Source of the DNA: Candidatus Arsenophonus triatominarum
GTDB taxonomy: Bacteria; Pseudomonadota; Gammaproteobacteria; Enterobacterales; Enterobacteriaceae
Assembly (NCBI RefSeq): GCF_001640365.1
Contig: NZ_LWMI01000004.1
Coordinates: 1-64,000, forward strand
Direction of reading: 5' to 3'
DNA: 64,000 bases
The notes below the pieces were generated by a model. That model had not been told where the DNA came from, did not search any database, and saw only the letters and a list, made by a program, of their open reading frames with translations. Of the stretch, positions 1 through 10,867 are shown piece by piece. Positions within the stretch are counted from its first letter, which is position 1. The number at the start of each line of letters is the position of its first letter. A program made the translations under genes and the position numbers.

Positions 1-215
1 TTTTGCACAAGGACAAAGCATTCGAAAAATTGCCCGTGAACTCGGCATTTCCCGTAACCACGGTAAAACATCATTTTACAACAGCAGGAGATGCCAACTT
101 ATGCTAAAAGAACTCAACAACCGAGTAAGCTGGCACCTTTAAACCTTATTTGCTTCAGCGAATTGAATTGGCTAAACCTGATTGGATCCCTGCAACATCT
201 TATTTGATGAGGTAG
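1..215 (+). pseudogene. IS21-family istA transposase fragment (N-terminal part)
   Basis: The translation, with frameshifts, follows the same protein as the minus-strand istA fragment near 39.1-39.6 kb (FAQGQSIRKMARELGIS, an HTH segment). A small change after the SRN residues and another near base 90 break the frame. The fragment enters from the left window edge and stops at an IS256 end at about 216. Only the DNA-binding N-terminus is present, so it cannot transpose. Confidence 0.75.
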
Positions 216-489
216 GGTAGTGTTCAAAATCTGTGTCATATCTTAAACTCAAAAAAAGAGGTATGACAATATGAGAAGTCAATCATTTAATTTTGATGAA
301 GCGTTGAAGCAATTACAATCAGGTAAAAATTTACTCGGTACGGATGGAATACTCACACCACTCATAAACAGCTGCCCGAAGCTGCCCTGCAGGCAGAAAT
401 AGAACTGTAGTGGTCAACTAAAATTGGCCACCCTACCTGACTGTTCACGGAACAGTCGCTCTGATTCGTTTGGCGTTAATCCACCGTTA

Positions 490-989
<500 letters not shown>

Positions 990-1835
990 ATGAGTTATAC
1001 AATTGATTTTCGACGTAAAGTAATATCTGTAAGGAAAGCCGAAGGTTTAACAATTCGAGAAACTGCGAAACAATTCCGTATTGGAAAAGCGTCTTTAGTA
1101 CGTTGGCTTAAACGACCAGAGCCAAAAAATTCAACGCCACGTAAGAGGAAGCTCGATAAAAATGCTTTAGCAAAAGATGTGGAACAGTATCCAGATGCTT
1201 ACCAAAAGGAACGGGCAGAGCGATTCGGTGTTTGTAAAAAGACTATTTGGCAATCCCTTAAAAAGCTGGGATTAACCTATAAAAAAAAACTCTATTCCAT
1301 CCAAAAACCAACGAAAGCGACAGGCTGGCACATCAGCAAAAAAGACAACAGTATGAAAAAAAAGATAAATCTGTTGTTTTTATTGATGAAAGTGGTTTTT
1401 CACATGACACTCCACGAACTCACGGCTATTCCCCAAAAGGTCACCGTTGTTTTGGCCTGAAAAACTGGGGTGCTAAGGGAAGAACAAATGTTATTGGCGC
1501 TTTATTGGGAACAACCCTTTTTGCTATCGGATTATTTGATTGCAATATTAATCGTGATGTTTTTTATGTTTGGATCACAAAAATATTGCTCCCAGAACTT
1601 CCTGAAAATTCTGTTATTTTTATGGACAACGCTAGCTTTCACAAAGGTAAGAATATTGAACAGGCAATTATAAACGCAGGACACCAGATAGAATATTTGC
1701 CTGTGTATTCACCAGATTTAAATCCTATAGAACATAAATGGTCTCAAGCTAAACGTAAAAAGATGGAAACAGGATGCACTATCGATGACCTGTTTTTAAT
1801 ACATATGCTGTAATCAAAATTAAGTCGCCTAGCTA
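990..1835 (+). pseudogene. IS630-family transposase, copy 1, 5'-truncated and frameshifted
   Basis: The reading frame starts at the native ATG (MSYTIDFRRKV), but the left terminal repeat is missing. The first poly-A run has 9 A and the second 8 A, so the frame breaks after LTYKKK and resumes at 1505. The right terminal repeat ends at 1835, followed by TA. The IS3 sequence continues immediately after it. Confidence 0.85.
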
Positions 1836-2570
1836 TAGGTGTAATTTTGGTCAAGGACTAATTTGGCGGTTTCACATTTAAATTCAGCAGTAATTATTTT
1901 ACTCATTTCGGCACCTATAAAAATTATGAGGTAAGCATATCACCTCAACTTAGGTGGCCAAATTTAGTATGCCACTACAGTCAATCGATACGCGTAAAAA
2001 TGGCTATACTCGAAAAACGGTTAAATCGACATCAGGTCAATTTGAACTGAAAACGCCCAGAGACAGGTCAGGTGCTTTTGAGCCTCAGCTCATTAAGAAA
2101 AATCAGACAAAATTATCAGAGGATATTGATAACAAAATCCTATCGTTATTTGCATTAGGCATGAGTTATCGTGATATTCAAAAACATGTTGCAGAATTAT
2201 ATGGACTGGAAATATCAGATGGAGCTATTACGCATATTACTGACAAATTACTCCCTGAATTAAAAGCCTGGCAACAACGCCCTCTGGAGGCGCTCTATCC
2301 TTTTGTCTGGCTCGATGCCATTCATTACAAGATAAAACAGATGGTCACTATATCAATAAGGCAATCTACACAGTACTTGGACTAACCACCGATGGGCATA
2401 AGGAATTGTTAGGACTCTATATGTCTGAAAAGAAGGAGCACATCATTGGCTGAGCGTTCTGACTGACTTACATAACCGTGGTATACAAGATATTTTAATC
2501 GCTTGTATTGACGGATTAAAAGGGTTTCCAGAAGCGATAGCCAGTATTTTCCCGCAGACAGAAATTCAGC

Positions 2571-2622
2571 TATCATCAAACATAAAGTCGGGTTATTTAA
2601 CCCGACTTTATGTTTGATGATA
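2571..2622. repeat. Perfect 25-bp inverted repeat with a 2-nt loop
   Basis: Arm 2571-2595 is the exact reverse complement of 2598-2622, with TT between. Both arms are the same piece of the IS481 transposase start. It is therefore a snap-back inversion at the IS256/IS481 junction and not a terminator. No T-run follows. Confidence 0.85.
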
Positions 2623-2738
2623 GGATTATTTGTTTGATACATAGAATTACCTTTTATTTAATTATCTAATGATGTTAATTAAAACCGGTAACGCTCTTTT
2701 TTAAATCAGAATTGTCAGATTAAGTTAAGATTAATACA
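2579..2738 (-). mobile_element. IS481-family left-end fragment
   Basis: This is the first ~20 codons of the IS481 transposase (MYQTNNPIIKHKVG) plus its 5' untranslated region and terminal repeat, reversed. The same leader is seen at 5119, 7866, 11960, 15985, 37707 and 43612. The fragment fuses to IS256 through a perfect snap-back repeat (2571-2622). Confidence 0.8.
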
Positions 2739-2785
2739 ATTTATGGCAAATTAATCATAAGACTTCAATAAAAAATTTCAACCAG

Positions 2786-3148
2786 TTATCCCAATTTTCC
2801 AAATAGATTTTTGGCATTATTGCGTGTTTCAAATGCCCTCAAATCTTCAACTGAATTCAATACGTCCACGTCAACATAATCATCGTCGAAATCAGGTATG
2901 TTGTTTTTTAACACAGTTTCCATCACTTTAGTGATTTCTTCAATCGTAGTTTTTTCTGTCAAAAGCTCGCTGAGCATATAAATCAATCGGGGCTCTTGTT
3001 TGAAAAATGCCACACCGGATAAAAACGCTGCACGCATGAATTTTCCTCTCTCTCCTTGTGGCATGTTCTCCAATACTTCACCAGCGTACTTGTCCGCAAT
3101 GTTCCTATCAGGATTAATATAAAATTGAATTTTTCTGCGTGTGTCCAT
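2786..3148 (-). CDS. parR: ParR/StbB-type plasmid partition adaptor
   Basis: This 120-residue protein lies 7 bases downstream of parM on the same strand, the order of the R1 par operon. The N-terminal half (RRKIQFYINPD, then the PQGERGKFMRAA motif, then QEPRL, then a LLTEKTT segment) follows the ribbon-helix-helix DNA-binding half of R1 ParR. The C-terminal half is acidic and divergent, and ends NNAKNLFGKLG where R1 ParR has KKNAMKLIN. By family knowledge, ParR binds parC repeats, caps ParM filaments and represses the operon. It looks intact. The gene family is clear; activity is inferred. Confidence 0.9.
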   Translation of the reverse strand: MDTRRKIQFYINPDRNIADKYAGEVLENMPQGERGKFMRAAFLSGVAFFKQEPRLIYMLSELLTEKTTIEEITKVMETVLKNNIPDFDDDYVDVDVLNSVEDLRAFETRNNAKNLFGKLG

Positions 3149-3155
3149 ATCGATT

Positions 3156-4112
3156 TCACCCTATAGAAAACATGCCATTGACTAAATCAAACTGAGGGTT
3201 TTCGCTTTTAAAAAACCTATCTTCCCTCGTCACACAGTGGGATTTAATCGCATCGGCAATAATTTCTGCGCCTCCACCAATGACCAATACATGAGTATAT
3301 CCACTGAATGTATTGACAGCGTCCAGTACACGATTAATCAGTCGATGTTTTGATTCTTTAAGTGCTGCAAGAACATGATTTATTTGGCTTGCATCGTTGA
3401 TACGGCGTTTCAGGTAACTCATATCGTCACTGTGGATAATAATATCATCCGCTAAGTAGTTACTGCCATTGGTTTTTGCCAAACTAAGCGCTTCTTTGAC
3501 CGATTGCGTCATCATTGATACGCCTAGATGGGAGTTTCCGTATATTTTCGATACGCCACTCATTTTTCCCATCACTTGTGCTATGTCCAATGTCGTACCA
3601 CCCAAATCAACAACCAAAAGCGAATCGAGGTCATAAAGTTCTTTCGCTATTGAGAAACCAGCAGGTATTGATTCCGGCATCACCTCAACGTTTGTGATGT
3701 TAAAGGTTTTTCCACCTTTAACATCGACCACTTTTTTAAAATTTTCTTTTTTTCTTTGAATGTTCGCAAAATTCGGTTGATTCTTGGTATCAAAATATTC
3801 AGCAATCGGCAAAGATACGACGATTTCTACATCTTGTGGCGTTAATTTTGACTGAAGTAAGGCGTGATGCACTGCAATCACATTCACATCGCTATATTGA
3901 TAACCCACATTGGTTGTTGTAATGGCAATAGGACTTATCGCATCGAAAGAATACATTTCTCCATTAATGGTATAATTTGAACTATTGCTGTCACCAAAAG
4001 AGACTGACCAGTCACGCTTAAAGCTGTTTGGGCTAATGAAGTGCTTCTGAATTCCTGCCTCACTCCACGTTAATTTTATATTTGTCGAACCGTCATCAAT
4101 ATATATTTTCAT
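3156..4112 (-). CDS. parM: ParM/StbA-type actin-like plasmid segregation ATPase
   Basis: This 318-residue protein is collinear with plasmid R1 ParM over its whole length. It has the N-terminal phosphate loop [11 protein letters not shown] at residues 6-16 and ISPNSFKR near 27-33. YQYSDVNV lies at 71-78, and the second phosphate loop [11 protein letters not shown] at 167-177. [10 protein letters not shown] lies near the C-terminus. ParM forms ATP-driven filaments that push plasmid copies to opposite poles, with ParR and parC. It is first in a two-gene operon with parR downstream and a repeat-bearing candidate parC upstream. No break is visible. This is the best-preserved plasmid maintenance gene in the window. 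Confidence 0.95.
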   Translation of the reverse strand: MKIYIDDGSTNIKLTWSEAGIQKHFISPNSFKRDWSVSFGDSNSSNYTINGEMYSFDAISPIAITTTNVGYQYSDVNVIAVHHALLQSKLTPQDVEIVVSLPIAEYFDTKNQPNFANIQRKKENFKKVVDVKGGKTFNITNVEVMPESIPAGFSIAKELYDLDSLLVVDLGGTTLDIAQVMGKMSGVSKIYGNSHLGVSMMTQSVKEALSLAKTNGSNYLADDIIIHSDDMSYLKRRINDASQINHVLAALKESKHRLINRVLDAVNTFSGYTHVLVIGGGAEIIADAIKSHCVTREDRFFKSENPQFDLVNGMFSIG

Positions 4113-4199
4113 TAATCACCTTTGAGAAAAATAAAAAATAATTTAGTTTTAGTTTTGAGAATAATATAATCATTTAATGCTTAAAAATATATATAAATA

Positions 4200-4300
4200 T
4201 CAAAATGAGTTATTAATTGGTAATTATAAGAGAAAATATGAGATTTTTAAAACAAATTGAGATAAATATGAGATTTAATTAATTCAAGTGTGAGATATTT
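4200..4300. promoter_or_regulatory. Candidate parC centromere/operator upstream of parM
   Basis: TGAGAT occurs at 4239, 4258, 4269 and 4291, and a TGAGTT variant at 4206. Several spacings are multiples of 11 bp (33, 11 and 22). R1 parC consists of 11-bp repeats upstream of parM, so position and phasing fit. The repeats are degenerate, so this is an inference. Confidence 0.5.
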
Positions 4301-4317
4301 AAGATGACCACAAAAAA

Positions 4318-4340
4318 CGCCAGATATTCATTATCTGGCG
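4318..4340 (-). terminator. Rho-independent terminator (minus strand)
   Basis: CGCCAGATA and TATCTGGCG form a perfect 9-bp stem with a 5-nt loop. Read on the minus strand, the stem is followed by a run of six T. It would insulate the par operon from transcription entering from the right. Confidence 0.7.
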
Positions 4341-4500
4341 TAGGTGGATAGAAAAATCTAATTATAGAGCATATTAATTAAGTATATGCAGAATTTCAAA
4401 ATAACGATTTTCGGGTGCAAATTTGAAAAAAAAAGTGAAAAATTTTAATCACATAAATAATTGATTTTTAACGCTTTTTATCTGTATTTTGCACAGCGTT

Positions 4501-4512
4501 TGCTCTTTAACA
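4501..4512 (+). promoter_or_regulatory. boxA-like antitermination element in a structured leader
   Basis: TGCTCTTTAACA matches the boxA of enterobacterial rRNA leaders. It lies about 140 nt upstream of a TTG-started gene and is followed by a small hairpin (TTCCAGA-gtg-TCTGGAA). Sequence identity is direct; a role in antitermination is inference. Confidence 0.5.
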
Positions 4513-4652
4513 TTTTTTGTTTTCTTCCAGAGTGTCTGGAAGGCAGAGCACAGAAGTTTGAGTGTTCTGTTTTGATGTTTTTTACTTCTGCGCTAAGCGC
4601 GGATAACCCGTGCAAAAAATATCAACACAAGACATTCGAGGAGGAACCAAAT

Positions 4653-4944
4653 TTGAATAAGCAACGCGAATTTGTAGAAATCATCGTTTTGCCAAAAAAA
4701 TAATGCCAAAGCTAGAGAATACAAGCGTTTTGGCAATATTTTGAAGAGAAAAGACGCTGAAGGTGAATTTAACCAAAAACTCAAAAAAGCCTTTTGGCGA
4801 AACGAAAATCCACGCCAGCAATTATGGGATTTTCAACAACAGATTGTTGTTTATGCCAATTTGTTTATGCAACACCGCCAAAAACAGCAAAAACAAATAA
4901 TAGCTGAACAAAGGGCGCGCATTGACGCCTATTTTTATAATTAA
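4653..4944 (+). pseudogene. Hypothetical basic, glutamine-rich protein, frameshifted
   Basis: A strong Shine-Dalgarno (GAGGAGG, 4638-4644) sits 8 nt before a TTG start at 4653. The frame gives NKQREFVEIIVLPKK and stops in a run of seven A. One base fewer would read through NNAKAREYKRFGNILKRKD and on to the end at 4944 (about 96 residues). The C-terminus is rich in Gln and Arg and probably helical. I do not recognise the family. Position beside par and behind a boxA-like leader suggests a plasmid backbone protein. The run could allow slippage, so loss of function is not certain. Confidence 0.5.
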
Positions 4945-5118
4945 AAATCATTTTTCTTCAAATCTACTTTAAGCCCCACCAGGGAAATCACACGTTTTTT
5001 CATATGATGATTTTCTCATTTTTATATGAAATCGTTCTCAAAAATTCAATAACGGGAGTGATTGAGTGAAAAGTGCCGCTACATTGCGATTGATAGGTAA
5101 TCCACATACGTATTATCT

Positions 5119-5370
5119 ACATTAATCTTAACTTAATCTGACAATTCTGATTTAAAAAAGAGCGTTACCGGTTTTAATTAACATCATTAGATAATTAAAT
5201 AAAAGGTAATTCTATGTATCAAACAAATAATCCTATCATCAAACATAAAGTCGGGTTACTTAACCTCGCTGAAAAGCTTAATAACGTCTCAAAAGCCTGT
5301 AAGATTATGGGGGTATCCCGAGATACGTTTTATCGCTACCAGGAACTTGTTAACGATGGTGGGATAGACG
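5119..5370 (+). mobile_element. IS481-family left-end fragment interrupting the F-box-like gene
   Basis: It carries the terminal repeat, leader and first ~52 codons of the transposase (start 5214), then stops at 5370 in the GGIDA segment. It cuts off the 3' end of the minus-strand gene to its right. Confidence 0.85.
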
Positions 5371-6148
5371 TAATGCAATCACCAGTTAAAAACATAGAAC
5401 GGTGAGAATCACGATAGCTGGCAAGTACCTCATCTGAGAATTTACGTGTTCCATCTTTATTATTTAGCCCTGAAATGTAATTATAAACACGGCTAATTAT
5501 AGCTGCAATCAGCAATCCGCTGTCTGTCTTTTTAGCCGTAAATAGTAAATCAGCCTTATTAAAAATTTCAGTGACACTTTTATGATTAGTGCTAGCTTTA
5601 TCCAAGAATATTGATGATTCAGTATTTTTGTCTATACGCGAAGAAACTACAACAAAATTAAATAGTATGTGCACTGAGTCTAATAATTTCGTCAAAAAAG
5701 TATCTGAATCGGTATCCATTGGATAATTACAGTTTATCCTCAAGAGTTCGTCACTTTCGTTAAGAATTCTGAATTTTATATTAGCTAATGCTGCTAATGT
5801 TTGTGGTGAGGCATCTTTTGTAATGCAACGATAAAGAGCATAAGAATTAAACGCCAATTTCGACTTATTTTCACTTAGCTGTCCTTTACAGGTAAAAGAA
5901 AAATCATTGTTATAATAGTCTTCCGCCATGCTCTTTACACTTTCTAATGTGTTGGCAAAATCCTTGGAGGCTTGCCGGAAGTTAATATAGTCGTTTTCTG
6001 GTAAACGAAAGGCGATATTTTCAATCAGCTCGGGAGGCAAATTTTTTATACCGATCACGTTTGCTAAGGGACTATTTTGATTATTTGATGAGGTAGATTC
6101 TGAATCTGAATAAGAAACCAGGCGATGACTCGAATTGTTCACGTACAT
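5371..6148 (-). CDS. F-box-like domain protein, candidate secreted effector, 3'-truncated
   Basis: The frame has about 259 native residues. It then runs into IS481 sequence and stops at 5336, so the last ~11 residues of the reading frame are IS-encoded. Residues 1-33 are Ser/Asn-rich without a hydrophobic signal. Residues 36-70 match the F-box pattern (LPPELIENIAFRL, then F-R-A-K-F spacing). The remainder is unrecognised. F-box proteins bind Skp1 of eukaryotic SCF ubiquitin ligases, and bacterial ones are usually effectors of host-associated species. A Shine-Dalgarno AAGGA lies 6-7 nt before the ATG. The effector role is inference from the domain and the disordered N-terminus. The protein may be non-functional because of truncation. 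Confidence 0.65.
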
Positions 6149-6274
6149 AGTTTTTCCTTTTTTTATTCTCTATTGATTGACTTATTATAAAATAGCGTAT
6201 TTTTTTTATAAAACTCATCAATTACGCATTCCTATATCACCGTATTTTTCCTTCCTTTTGTCGGAAATTTTTCT

Positions 6275-6521
6275 ATGCCGTTACCCTTTCCTTTTGACTT
6301 TAAAAAGCCGGATTATGTTCAGGTGTTTGAGTGGCGTGCTGAGCGATTAAAGCATCTTCGGGAGCAGCCGGAAAATCTTAAACTATTGGCTCATTTCTAT
6401 CAGCAAAACCCCGCGCAGTTTATTATTGACTGGGGCATGACGACAGACCCGCGTAATATTGATTACGGCCTCCCCGTCACAACCCCTTTTTTACTGTTTC
6501 CGAAACAGGAAGCATGGATTG
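6275..6521 (+). pseudogene. Phage terminase large subunit, N-terminal fragment
   Basis: About 82 residues remain, including [33 protein letters not shown] and [18 protein letters not shown]. This matches the start of TerL-type packaging ATPases, just before the Walker A region. The gene is cut at 6522 by an IS3 right end, so the ATPase and nuclease domains are gone. It is a prophage remnant. Confidence 0.7.
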
Positions 6522-7865
<1,344 letters not shown>

Positions 7866-7963
7866 ATAGAATTACCTTTTATTTAATTATCTAATGATGT
7901 TAATTAAAATCGGTAACGCTATTTTTTAAATCAGAACTGTCAGATTAAGTTAAGACTAATACA
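7866..7963 (-). mobile_element. IS481-family terminal fragment
   Basis: Only the leader and left terminal repeat remain, joined directly to the IS5 right end. It cuts the 3' flank of the HTH gene at 7988. Confidence 0.75.
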
Positions 7964-7987
7964 AATTAGACGACCTGAAGGCATTTT

Positions 7988-8596
7988 TTACCCCATCAAT
8001 TTTTTATAGGCTTCTGTTACCTCTTCTAGGGTCATATCACGAGTAATTGGATTTTCTTCCATGACATTTAACATGTCGTTTGGTGTCAAACTACTTTGCA
8101 GTTGCTTCATTTCGAGTATCAAGGTTTCGGGTACTGGAATACCTTCTATTTCCAAAAATTGGGCGGCCTCTAGTGAAGTGATTTCGGCTGATTTTTTTCG
8201 CTCGAGTATCGATCTTAAGTATTCTTTTTGTTGATGCTTTTCATCGTTAAAGAAGACTTCATTGATCCCCATCTTTTTGTAAACGGCAATATCATTGTGA
8301 CTAGGCAATACTTCTTCTATCGTTGTCGTTTCGCCGTTTGCCGTGGTTTTAATAATTTTGCGTTTTCGGATTTTGGTATTTTGCCTTGCTATTTCCGCGA
8401 TTTCTTTTTTCAAAATATCGGCTGCATGATGAAAGGCATGATCAAATTCGTAATAATCCTTTCGCCAGCTTCGAATTGTTTTTTCGTCAACGTGCAGCCA
8501 CTTAGCAATGAAATGATTTGATACTTTTCCCTTAACCAAAGACAGGTTAATCACGTCATCAATATACGCTTTTTGGTATTTCGCTTTCCCTGACAT
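7988..8596 (-). CDS. HTH protein resembling phage terminase small subunits
   Basis: This is a 202-residue protein with an N-terminal helix-turn-helix at about residues 22-48 (GKVSNHFIAKWLHVDEKTIRSW). A charged linker and an acidic C-terminus (TLEEVTEAYKKLMG) follow. The layout resembles small terminase subunits or other phage HTH proteins, but I cannot name the family. It lies 260 bp downstream of the tyrosine recombinase, on the same strand. Four GCGGA-type repeats lie just upstream. A decayed copy of the same gene pair lies at 28.3-30.8 kb, so the two genes move or amplify as a unit. It appears intact. Confidence 0.6.
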   Translation of the reverse strand: MSGKAKYQKAYIDDVINLSLVKGKVSNHFIAKWLHVDEKTIRSWRKDYYEFDHAFHHAADILKKEIAEIARQNTKIRKRKIIKTTANGETTTIEEVLPSHNDIAVYKKMGINEVFFNDEKHQQKEYLRSILERKKSAEITSLEAAQFLEIEGIPVPETLILEMKQLQSSLTPNDMLNVMEENPITRDMTLEEVTEAYKKLMG

Positions 8597-8644
8597 GACA
8601 ACCTCTTTTTAACCTTTTTGCAATATTCGCGAAATTAGCCATTT

Positions 8645-8760
8645 TGGGTGCGGACTTATTTTGCGGAAGTATGCGAAAAAAATCCCTCTTCATACCTTGT
8701 GATTATTAGGTTTTTCAATTTTTCAAAATGCGGAAGTATGACTGCGGAATTATGCATTTT
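8645..8760. repeat. Four GCGGA(A/C)(G/T)TAT repeats upstream of the HTH gene
   Basis: GCGGACTTAT, GCGGAAGTAT (twice) and GCGGAATTAT occur in two closely spaced pairs between the recombinase stop and the HTH start. Related pairs are kept at 29780-29900 in the duplicate locus. They could be operators or recombinase arm sites. Confidence 0.5.
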
Positions 8761-8856
8761 TGGCTATTCTGTTATTTTTCGCCTGAATCCCTTTGATATC
8801 AAGCTATTCACGTTATCCTTGCATTTTCGTTAATGCTTAAAAAATAAACGCAAATG

Positions 8857-9672
8857 TTAAAAATTATAACGTAAAATATCTCTGCAAAATCGCCCGTAAA
8901 TATCCATCGTAATTTGGATACTTTTGTGTCCCAATAATCGTGATACAAAATTCACATCCACCCCTTCTTCAAATGATTGAAGCGCTGCAAAATGCCGTAA
9001 ATTATGAAAAGTGCCTATCCCATTTTCCGTTAATAATCTTTTTACGATTCCTGTTCGGCTATAGCACAACGATAATATTTCCCCACGTTCAGAAATCATT
9101 AATGGTAAGTTCATTCCCTTTTTATTCTTATCCAAAAAATCGAATAACTTTTTCGGTGTCTTAATCCTTCGTTGAACATCAACCTTCAAACCTTCAACCA
9201 CACCATGACGGGTTACATGTTTTGAAATATTCAAATACTCCCCCTGAATATCGGCATAATCCAATGCCAGTATTTCACTGATTCGAAGTCCAATTACCGA
9301 GGCTAAGATAAAAGCAATCTTTTCTCTTACGGGTGCAACTTCGATCATCCTGTCGACATTTTCAAAGGCCGGAATAAAAAGGGGTTTTTCTCCTTTCCTC
9401 TTCAGTTTTGGAATGAGACTGACGCCAACATTTCGCATTGCTTTAAGCAGCAAATAGGCAGAATGCAGATGTTTAAGCGTATTTTCCGGTAAACCGTTAA
9501 ATTCACTCGGGCGAATATTCAACGCCAATTTTTCCTGCAATGTGTCGTCAATCGAAAACAAGGCATGCTTAATCATATCGAGCGAACTTTGCCGTAAATG
9601 CCCCGTTTCATACTGAAAGACCTTTTTCCCCACATAAAACTGAATCAACTTGGAAGATACCAATCTCGGCAT
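8857..9672 (-). CDS. Tyrosine recombinase (phage-type integrase)
   Basis: This is a 271-residue protein with an N-terminal core-binding domain and a C-terminal catalytic domain. The catalytic residues are visible: Arg130 in GLRISEIL, His223-x-x-Arg226 in FHNLRHFA, His249 in LLGHKS and Tyr259 in MDIYGRF. Members cut and rejoin DNA through a 3'-phosphotyrosine. The substrate sites are unknown. It is upstream of the HTH gene on the same strand. A frameshifted paralogue lies near 30 kb. The complete catalytic set argues that this copy is functional. Confidence 0.9.
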   Translation of the reverse strand: MPRLVSSKLIQFYVGKKVFQYETGHLRQSSLDMIKHALFSIDDTLQEKLALNIRPSEFNGLPENTLKHLHSAYLLLKAMRNVGVSLIPKLKRKGEKPLFIPAFENVDRMIEVAPVREKIAFILASVIGLRISEILALDYADIQGEYLNISKHVTRHGVVEGLKVDVQRRIKTPKKLFDFLDKNKKGMNLPLMISERGEILSLCYSRTGIVKRLLTENGIGTFHNLRHFAALQSFEEGVDVNFVSRLLGHKSIQITMDIYGRFCRDILRYNF

Positions 9673-9796
9673 TGCTCTTTTTCTTTTGCCGTCATCGCCA
9701 AAAATCGATCAGAAAAAGAAAATAGCAAGCAGCTTCCCGCGTTTTAACGCTTTTGTGAAATCGCCCTGCTGCATTTTCGTAATGCACACGAAAACC

Positions 9797-9818
9797 CTCG
9801 CTGCCATGGCGAGTTTTT
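9797..9818. terminator. Hairpin terminator upstream of the recombinase
   Basis: CTCGC and GCGAG form the stem, with AAAA before and TTTTT after, so it could work in both directions. Confidence 0.6.
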
Positions 9819-9871
9819 ATTAATTTCATTTGAGATTATTGGAGGTGGAATGAATTGACATCTTACCTAAT

Positions 9872-10063
9872 CACGAGTTTCGCACCAATAAAAAAACGCT
9901 CTATTTTTAAGTTTAATTCAGCATAATATATAAATAGACAAAATCTTATAAATTAAAAGCAACTTATTGTAATTTAAACAAATTTATACGTTTTAGTAAC
10001 TTGCAAATTAACCATTGCTTTTAAGCCATTTCTGGAATTTTATATGCCTGTGCGAAACTCGTG
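9872..10063 (+). mobile_element. 192-bp miniature element, family 1, copy 1
   Basis: It has 14-bp terminal repeats, CACGAGTTTCGCAC and its complement, and no coding capacity. It is flanked by the direct repeat CTAAT on both sides. Copies lie at 13489, 18933 and 22227. Confidence 0.9.
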
Positions 10064-10110
10064 CTAATATGAAGGATGCCGTTTCTTGAATACATTTGTT
10101 AAAGAAAAAA

Positions 10111-10743
10111 TTAAACGGTTTTCACCCAATCCAAGTCAACCACATTTTCAGTGATCCCCTCAACCGTTCCTTTAGAACTATATTGCCACCATGTCCAGCT
10201 TTTACCTGCATTTTTCCAAGATAATGGTATACGTGGCGTTTCTACATTCCAATTAGCAATCCATAGCGGGTAAATACTAAAATCGTATTTATCCCATTTA
10301 ACACCGCTATCCCAATATGCAGGTGAACAATATATAAACGTATCCTGACAGGACAATACTTCGTCTTTACTGATTAAATTTAATAAAACATGTAAATTAT
10401 CTGCCATTACTTCAGGTGTAGCGCCTTGGTTATTTTTACTTTCTACGTCAATAGCTAACGAATTTTTAGAGGGGTCAAAACCAGCAGAAGATAAATTCTT
10501 TTTGATATTCTCAAACTGCTGTTGAGGAGTGCTACTTACAGCTCTAAAATAGTGGTAGCAATTAGCTTGAATGCCTGCATTCTTGGCATTCTTGAAATTT
10601 TCCTTGAATTTAGGATCAGTATAAGTCCCTCCTTCTGACATCTTAATAAAAACATGTTTTACACCACTATCAGCTACTTTTTTCCAGTCTATTGTTCCCT
10701 GCCATTTTGATACATCGATACCTTTTTCGTATTGACTATTCAT
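10111..10743 (-). CDS. GH25-family lysozyme (N-acetylmuramidase)
   Basis: This 210-residue protein fills a single GH25 TIM-barrel domain. The motif GIDVSKWQG places Asp10 at the active site, and IDVES gives Asp99 and Glu101. The C-terminal WTWWQYSSKG and DLDWV strands are also typical. The family cleaves the beta-1,4 bond between MurNAc and GlcNAc in peptidoglycan. There is no signal peptide, so it would need a holin, another export route or lysis, as phage endolysins do. It stands alone between a miniature element and an IS200/IS605 remnant. A GAGGA ribosome site precedes the ATG. It looks intact. Confidence 0.9.
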   Translation of the reverse strand: MNSQYEKGIDVSKWQGTIDWKKVADSGVKHVFIKMSEGGTYTDPKFKENFKNAKNAGIQANCYHYFRAVSSTPQQQFENIKKNLSSAGFDPSKNSLAIDVESKNNQGATPEVMADNLHVLLNLISKDEVLSCQDTFIYCSPAYWDSGVKWDKYDFSIYPLWIANWNVETPRIPLSWKNAGKSWTWWQYSSKGTVEGITENVVDLDWVKTV

Positions 10744-10867
10744 TTTTATTGATCCTCTAATTACATTTAACTAAACTTGCGGAATTCTCCTTCCTGAATG
10801 TTAATTGCGAGTGAAACGAGTTTTTAACATTAGGTGGAAGATGAATAGCAAACAGTTCGAAGAGCTG

